Below, in pieces: positions 32,913 through 37,240 of a stretch of 37,240 nt of DNA. Position numbers and translations under genes: made by a program. The stretch covers positions 1-37,240 of the IMG/VR virus record IMGVR_UViG_3300032053_006543, one strand, 5' to 3'. The notes beneath the pieces are model-generated. The model did no database searches, had not been told where the DNA came from, and saw only the letters and a list, made by a program, of their open reading frames with translations. Every line of letters begins with the position of its first letter. Position 1 is the stretch's first letter. This stretch comes from a virus.

Positions 32913-35381
32913 ATGAATAGGCTCATTTCACCCATTGTCGGCCTTCTGCTGATCGCTTGCGGAAGTTCACCAACCGCAGCACCTACACCAGAAACCAAGG
33001 ATCCTGAGCGAATTCAGGACGCTGGTTCATCGCTTGTAGACGGTGCTACCCAGAATACGCCGATGCCGATCCCGGATGCTGGTTCCCAACCACCGGCAAC
33101 CGACGCGGCACCCATGGATGCCGCATCTCCAAATTCTGGATCCCCGGACTCCGGATCCCCAGCCAATATTCCGGATTCTGGGTCCCCGGATTCCAATATC
33201 CCTAGTCCGGATTGCACCCCCTTGGATACAAAATGTGAAGGCTTGGTAGCATTTACTTGCGGTTCCGGATCGACTTGGAAAAGCACCCAATGCCCATTCC
33301 TCTGTTCAGACGGGGCCTGTGTGGGAGTTTGCAATCCGGGAGATTTGGATTGCCAAGGCCTTGTTCCCAGGGCCTGCAACTCCAACGGTCAATGGGTTCA
33401 AAAGCCCGCTTGTTCATTCGTATGCGAAGCGGGTAGCTGCACGGGCTCTTGTGTACCCGGTGACCGGGATTGTTCTGGCCAGAACCCACGAAGCTGTAAC
33501 CAGAGTGGTGCTTGGGTGAATGAGACACAATGCAGTTTCGTGTGCGGTGGTGAAGGCGTGTGTTCAGGATCGTGTAGCCCTACAGCCAAGGATTGCCAAG
33601 GCAACATCCCGCGTACCTGTGACCAAGCTGGCGCGTGGCAGTCAGGTTCCGCTTGTCCATACGTGTGCGGTGGGGCCGGGGTTTGCCAAGGGGTCTGCAC
33701 CCCATTGGCTACCCGTTGTAACGGCAATGGTTCAGAGACTTGTAATGCTTCGGGGCAATGGGTCTTGAACCAAACTTGCCCCTTCGTGTGCTCAGGTGCT
33801 GGGGTTTGCTCAGGAAGCTGTGCCCCAACCACTAAGCAATGCTCGGGTACAACCCCTCAGACCTGTGATGGTTCCGGTGCTTGGCAAAGTGGCTCGGCTT
33901 GTAGCTTCGTGTGCCAAGCGGGAACTTGTGGCGGTGTTTGCATCCCTGGGGATCGGGATTGCTCGGGACTGATTCCCCGGAGCTGTAGTGCTCAAGGGCA
34001 ATGGGTTGCTGAGACCGCTTGTCAATTCATTTGCGGTGGCGAAGGGGTGTGTTCAGGATCGTGTAGCCCTACAGCCAAACAATGTTCGGGAACCACGCCA
34101 CAAACTTGCAATGCCAGTGGTCAATGGGTTTCGGGTTCAGTTTGTCCATACGTGTGTGGTTCGGGAACCTGTGGCGGTGTTTGCGTGCCAGGTACCAAGC
34201 AATGCTCAGGCGCTTTGATCCAGACCTGTAATGGTTCGGGTCAATGGGACACGGCGATTGCCTGTGGTGCCGTCCAGGGTGCCACCGTGGCGTGTGATTC
34301 GGGTACCAAAGCTTGCATCGCTACCTGCACGGGTACCAACTTCGACTGCGACCTAAACATGGCCAACGGCTGTGAAGCCGATGCTTCTTCGGACGCAAAC
34401 AACTGCGGTGTGTGTGGCCACAGTTGTTGCGGGGGTGCTTGCGGGTCGGGGACTTGCGGGGTCTACACTTTCATGCCTGCTGCCCCACCCTACCGTTATG
34501 ACGTGGATGCCAACAATATTTATTGGTCCTGGGGCACCGAAATCAACAGCATGCCCCGCACGGGAGGAGCTACTACGGTCGTTGCTTCCAACCTCCCGGG
34601 AGGACTAAGAACCTTTAGCGTGTTCGGAACCAACGTGTTTTGGAGCGTAAATGGCACGGTTGCAAACAATTATCAGGACGTTGGGATTTACTCGCAACCC
34701 ATTAGTGGTGGCACACCTACCCATTACATGCCGCTCATGGATTCCGATTCTTTGCTAATCACCGCCACGGACATTTTCACAAAGCGGGTAGACAGTGCGG
34801 GTATCTATTACATCCCACGCAGCAACGATGGCTCCTATAACCTGCTGTTCGGCGCTACACTTCCGGACGGATCGGTCAACGTAAACGCAACTTACGCTGC
34901 ACCTTTTGTCACGGACGGCACGTATCTCTACGCGACTTACTCGAACTATGCGACAAACCTGTTCCCAGTCGTCAGGACACCAATCCACGGTGGTGCAGTC
35001 ACTACGTTCGCGTCTTGGACCCCCGTCTCAGGGTCGGTCAGACACCTGGCTCTCTCCACGGACGGAATCAACCTCTACTATATCCGAGCCATCGGTGCCG
35101 ACGCTGCAAATACTGGTATCTGGAAGCAGCCATTTGCCGGTGGCGCTGCAACGCTGTTGGTGGGTAATGGGTTTGGATTCAACCAATCCACGGCTACCGA
35201 TGGCACCAACGTCTATTATGAGGTGAATAATCAAATCCGTAAAATCCCAATCAATGGTGGGTCTAGCTCGTTAGTTGCGCCATCCTCTACTGGTGGAACG
35301 GTCAATTACAACATCAAAGTTATCAACCAATGTGTTTACTGGAAGTCGGACACTCTCCACGCTAGTGCGGTGAGTCCTTGA
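32913..35381 (+). CDS. Large lipoprotein with tandem Cys repeats and beta-propeller-like end
   Basis: An 822-residue protein. It has a lipoprotein signal with box LIAC (ISPIVGLLLIACGSS), then a Pro/Ser/Asp linker (DSGSPDSGSP). Residues ~100-470 hold nine Cys-rich units of ~40 residues (pattern C.PGD.DC.G..PR.C...G.W....C.FVC...G.C.G). They are followed by NGCEADASSDANNCGVCGHS, a motif I know from myxobacterial surface proteins. The C-terminal ~290 residues form repeated blades (NNIYWSWGTEINSMPRTGGA, TDGTYLYATYSN, TDGTNVYYEVNN), a beta-propeller. It is expected on the host outer membrane. The gene looks host-derived; receptor masking or superinfection exclusion are possible roles. Confidence 0.8.
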   Translation: MNRLISPIVGLLLIACGSSPTAAPTPETKDPERIQDAGSSLVDGATQNTPMPIPDAGSQPPATDAAPMDAASPNSGSPDSGSPANIPDSGSPDSNIPSPDCTPLDTKCEGLVAFTCGSGSTWKSTQCPFLCSDGACVGVCNPGDLDCQGLVPRACNSNGQWVQKPACSFVCEAGSCTGSCVPGDRDCSGQNPRSCNQSGAWVNETQCSFVCGGEGVCSGSCSPTAKDCQGNIPRTCDQAGAWQSGSACPYVCGGAGVCQGVCTPLATRCNGNGSETCNASGQWVLNQTCPFVCSGAGVCSGSCAPTTKQCSGTTPQTCDGSGAWQSGSACSFVCQAGTCGGVCIPGDRDCSGLIPRSCSAQGQWVAETACQFICGGEGVCSGSCSPTAKQCSGTTPQTCNASGQWVSGSVCPYVCGSGTCGGVCVPGTKQCSGALIQTCNGSGQWDTAIACGAVQGATVACDSGTKACIATCTGTNFDCDLNMANGCEADASSDANNCGVCGHSCCGGACGSGTCGVYTFMPAAPPYRYDVDANNIYWSWGTEINSMPRTGGATTVVASNLPGGLRTFSVFGTNVFWSVNGTVANNYQDVGIYSQPISGGTPTHYMPLMDSDSLLITATDIFTKRVDSAGIYYIPRSNDGSYNLLFGATLPDGSVNVNATYAAPFVTDGTYLYATYSNYATNLFPVVRTPIHGGAVTTFASWTPVSGSVRHLALSTDGINLYYIRAIGADAANTGIWKQPFAGGAATLLVGNGFGFNQSTATDGTNVYYEVNNQIRKIPINGGSSSLVAPSSTGGTVNYNIKVINQCVYWKSDTLHASAVSP
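33213..34320. repeat. Tandem ~120-bp repeats encoding Cys-rich units
   Basis: About nine imperfect repeats of ~115-125 bp. Some stretches are identical between distant copies, e.g. a 32-nt exact match at 33558-33589 and 34047-34078. This suggests repeated duplication or gene-conversion-like exchange among units, so the copy number may vary between relatives. Confidence 0.85.
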
Positions 35382-35418
35382 ATTGCCTCCACTCCCGTAC
35401 CTGCTAAAGAACTGGCCT

Positions 35419-35835
35419 ATGACAGAAGAATCTTCAAACCGAGTGGCCGAACGTTTCGCGATGTCCCGAGGGGTCCTCGTGGTCGATGAAAACGTACAGG
35501 CATTGGCTCACGCTCTCAGAGCAGCTAACATCCGAGTGATCATTCCACGTAGCGGGATGTTGGACCCGGACATCAAAACCGAGCTGCTCCCACGGCGTAT
35601 CTTTGTCACAAAGAATACCAGGGATTTCAAGGATGACGCTTCATCGTTTGAATACGGGATCATCTCGCTAGACAAGTTGAAGTTCATCGATGCTGAGCCA
35701 AATCCAGCTAAAAACGTGACCGTACGGCTCATCTCGAAAGCCATCATCGATCACCATCTGTGGCAGAAACAGCATGGCTTCTTGCTCACCCTGGAAGACT
35801 CTGGCAATCACAGGTATGAAGATTTGGTGGAGTAG
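35419..35835 (+). CDS. PIN-like (DUF5615/Mut7-C-type) protein with N-terminal leader
   Basis: A 138-residue protein from ATG 35419 (MTEESSNRVA); a TTG at 35383 would add 12 residues. After an N-terminal NRVAERFAMSR (the leader shared with other proteins in this window), the fold signature is clear: VLVVDENVQALAHAL (Asp23, Glu24), then ANIRVIIPRSGMLDPDI (Asp49, Asp51), then RIFVTKNTRDF (Asp69) and YGIISLDKLKF. These acidic positions match PIN-like nuclease domains of the DUF5615/Mut7-C group. RNase activity is likely but unproven. No DUF433-type antitoxin partner is next to it. It follows the lipoprotein gene by 37 nt. Confidence 0.7.
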   Translation: MTEESSNRVAERFAMSRGVLVVDENVQALAHALRAANIRVIIPRSGMLDPDIKTELLPRRIFVTKNTRDFKDDASSFEYGIISLDKLKFIDAEPNPAKNVTVRLISKAIIDHHLWQKQHGFLLTLEDSGNHRYEDLVE

Positions 35836-35993
35836 TACTGGGCCTTTGAGATCGGGAAACTGCTAAGGATCACGACCCAAATGACCAATAAAGCAGCCAC
35901 AAAGCGGGGAATGGTCGAACGCATAGTAGCCAGAGCCTCTGGGTTCGACCTGATCGCCACGGCCAAACCAATAGTGTCAGCTCTCTTACGCAC
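35808..35993 (-). CDS. Possible small membrane protein (uncertain)
   Basis: A 61-residue frame from GTG 35993 with AGGG 6 nt upstream. It has a basic start (MRKRADTIGLAVAIRS) and one strong hydrophobic segment (FVAALLVIWVVILSS). It fills most of the 184-bp gap between rightward genes and overlaps the PIN-like gene's end by 28 nt on the opposite strand. It may be real or chance; no homologue is recognised. Confidence 0.3.
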   Translation of the reverse strand: MRKRADTIGLAVAIRSNPEALATMRSTIPRFVAALLVIWVVILSSFPISKAQYYSTKSSYL

Positions 35994-36019
35994 ACGGACG
36001 CCCTATTGCAGGAGCAACA

Positions 36020-36205
36020 ATGAGCTATTTCACACATGAACAGCTCGCAGTAATAGCGAAATGCTTGGCGGAAAGCTGCGAAAATTTGATGTTGCCCGAT
36101 GAGGACCAGACCGGTTCAGTAGAACCTGAGGAGTGGCATGATGCCGCTTGGGTTTTCCTGCGCGAATTGGAAGTTGCCGGGTGGTCCGTGGTACGAACAC
36201 CCTAA
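36020..36205 (+). CDS. Small hypothetical protein
   Basis: A 61-residue acidic protein with a good ribosome site (GGAGCAACA before ATG). It is mostly helical: HEQLAVIAKCLAESCENLML, then an acidic loop (PDEDQTGSVEPEEW) and AAWVFLRELEVAGWSVV. The hydrophobic pattern suggests a small globular or partner-binding protein. No family recognised. Confidence 0.6.
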   Translation: MSYFTHEQLAVIAKCLAESCENLMLPDEDQTGSVEPEEWHDAAWVFLRELEVAGWSVVRTP

Positions 36206-36231
36206 CGGGCCGATACCCACCGGCCAGCCGT

Positions 36232-36663
36232 TCAATATCCAAATCGAGGTGCGCGGGGATGCTGAAGCAACCATTCCTCGGCTTCTTGCTTGCTGTGGAA
36301 CGGCTTACCGCCGGTACCCACCGTGCCGTCGTACCAGCCAATCGTCCAACCCACCGTGTCCAGCCTCCAGTTCTCTTTGCGGTCACCGGGGGCCCCAGAC
36401 CAAGGTACGGCACCATAAAGGCTGGCCGTCGCCCCCGTGTCCTTGTGGGTCCAGTGCTTGGACTCGATCACTTCGCCTTCGCCACGACTACCAATTTGAG
36501 CACCCGAAGCTGTAGTTTCGACCCTTTGGGCCAGTTGACTCAGATCATGAGCAAGTTTCTCACGACTTGGGTTCTTGGTTTTAGAGTACGCAAGCAAACT
36601 CCGTAACTCCTGCGTCAGCTCATTCGGTGAAGCAATCTTTTTCATGTCTCTGCTCTCTGCCAT
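36232..36663 (-). CDS. Hypothetical protein with HP-x-A C-terminal element
   Basis: A 143-residue protein from ATG 36663 (MAESRDMKKI), which overlaps the speD stop (TAATG); a longer frame to 36765 would overlap speD by 100 nt and is rejected. An N-terminal helical part (LTQELRSLLAYSKT, LAHDLSQLAQRVE) is followed by a beta-rich domain (VIESKHWTHKDTGATASLY, WRLDTVGWTIGWYDG). The end, KPFHSKQEAEEWLLQHPRAP, follows the same F-x-[ST]...[YW]L-x2-HP-x-A pattern as the N-terminal elements of the proteins at 15661 and 21203. Function unknown. Confidence 0.65.
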   Translation of the reverse strand: MAESRDMKKIASPNELTQELRSLLAYSKTKNPSREKLAHDLSQLAQRVETTASGAQIGSRGEGEVIESKHWTHKDTGATASLYGAVPWSGAPGDRKENWRLDTVGWTIGWYDGTVGTGGKPFHSKQEAEEWLLQHPRAPRFGY

Positions 36664-37124
36664 TAGGCGTTGATTCTTGTATCCGGAGGCCATTCGGAGT
36701 CCTGATCGATACACACGGTAGGCGGCGGCAACGTGTTCCGGGTGTGGCTCTGAAGGGTCATGCATGGGCCGTGACCCTCGATACCCCGACCACGCTCAAC
36801 GTAGAGCATCTCGAAGCTCGCGGCTCCCAGGCCTTCCCGAAGCACCTCGTGGGCCTCGTTCGGATCCCCGTCACCGCACGTGTAGAAGTCCACAGCGGCG
36901 TAGCCGTACTCGGGCCAGGTGTGGATAGAGAGGTGCGATTCCTCGACCACCACAACTCCCGAGACGCCTTGCGGTACGAAAGGTTTGAACTTTGAGAATA
37001 CGACTTTCGTACGTGCAGCGATTGCAGCCTCAAGCATCAAGGCTTCAATCTTGTTGACATCATTAAGTACATCAGCATTGCAGTTCATGTACTCGACTAA
37101 AAGGTGGCGTCCGTGGGTATCCAA
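36663..37124 (-). CDS. speD: S-adenosylmethionine decarboxylase (SpeD), canonical
   Basis: A 153-residue protein from TTG 37124, supported by a strong ribosome site (GGAGG, 8 nt) and by the canonical start MDTHGRHLLVEYMNC. SpeD self-cleaves to make a pyruvoyl enzyme that decarboxylates AdoMet, supplying aminopropyl groups for spermidine. The active site is VVVVEESHLSIHTWPE with Glu62-Ser63 (cleavage point) and His68, then YAAVDFYTCGDGDP with Cys83, the same numbering as bacterial SpeD of this class. The C-terminal ~35 residues (after VERGRGIEGHG) are an extra Pro-rich tail. No SpeE is in the window, so host spermidine synthase may be used. Confidence 0.92.
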   Translation of the reverse strand: MDTHGRHLLVEYMNCNADVLNDVNKIEALMLEAAIAARTKVVFSKFKPFVPQGVSGVVVVEESHLSIHTWPEYGYAAVDFYTCGDGDPNEAHEVLREGLGAASFEMLYVERGRGIEGHGPCMTLQSHTRNTLPPPTVCIDQDSEWPPDTRINA

Positions 37125-37240
37125 TTCACAAACCCTCCATAGCCATAGGCTCAGGTAGTAACGACACTCTACCCTTCCAACAACTCACAAAAACAACTTC
37201 AAAAGATCAGTGCCCACGAACCCAGGTACACCCGATAGCC
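37125..37240. other. Right-edge intergenic stretch
   Basis: 116 bp upstream of speD up to the window edge. Apart from the GGAGG ribosome site at its left end, I see no gene or clear promoter. It may be the speD leader. Confidence 0.4.

Noticed and set aside
35419-36205. PIN-like gene plus the following 61-codon gene as a toxin-antitoxin pair
   Set aside because: The small protein does not resemble DUF433 or another known antitoxin of PIN-like toxins, and a 184-bp gap separates the genes, so they are not coupled.
36664-36765. Upstream extension of the gene at 36232-36663
   Set aside because: It would overlap 100 nt of speD's coding end; the TAATG stop-start overlap at 36663 is a better start.

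Overview
This window looks like part of a large tailed-phage genome (Caudoviricetes, probably jumbo-sized) or a closely related mobile replicon. Genes are packed tightly, with many ATGA, TGATG and TAATG overlaps. It carries its own replication set (family A polymerase, DnaB-type helicase, primase zinc domain, SNF2 helicase, thymidylate kinase), a DNA methyltransferase, a very long virion-type protein and several membrane or lysis-like proteins. The host is probably a member of the Myxococcota. The main evidence is two lipoproteins with Asp-Ala-Gly/Pro-rich linkers, one with tandem Cys repeats ending in an NCGVCGHSC-type motif, a style I associate with myxobacterial surface proteins. Host assignment is inference.

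Left part (1-15601, all on the minus strand) reads as one replication and metabolism operon. In transcription order it holds an SNF2-like helicase, a zinc-ribbon helicase-loader-like protein with a decayed P-loop, DnaB helicase with a 506-residue intein, a stand-alone DnaG-type zinc domain, an N4/N6 DNA methyltransferase, a small four-Cys protein, DNA polymerase A with a 360-residue intein in motif B, thymidylate kinase with a lysine-less P-loop, a Pro-rich protein, and then a DUF2997-like / DUF1257 (Ycf35-like) / Ycf46-like AAA ATPase triad. The last gene runs off the left edge.

Middle part (15661-25495) holds accessory genes. They include two proteins with a shared HP-x-AD element (one carrying a zeta-toxin-like P-loop kinase domain), a J-domain protein, a SpeD-like pyruvoyl decarboxylase fused to a GIY-YIG homing endonuclease, a HAD phosphatase, a secreted barrel-like protein, a holin-like membrane protein, a lipoprotein and a papain-like C1 peptidase.

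Right part (25706-37240) holds a remarkable fusion in which a decayed type III-like methyltransferase is joined to an apparently intact Mrr-like nuclease domain, then a very basic small protein and a 1458-residue virion protein preceded by two small genes in the same operon. After these come the Cys-repeat lipoprotein, a PIN-like protein, small hypotheticals and a second, canonical SpeD.

The leading candidates for something new are (1) the methyltransferase-dead nuclease, (2) the Ycf46/Ycf35/DUF2997 triad in a phage replication operon, and (3) short N-terminal leader and HP-x-AD modules recurring on functionally unrelated proteins, which could be a phage-specific sorting or packaging tag. Three homing elements (two inteins and one GIY-YIG) occur within 15 kb. 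I saw no tRNA, rRNA, CRISPR array or insertion sequence. All functional calls come from reading motifs by eye; no database search was run.
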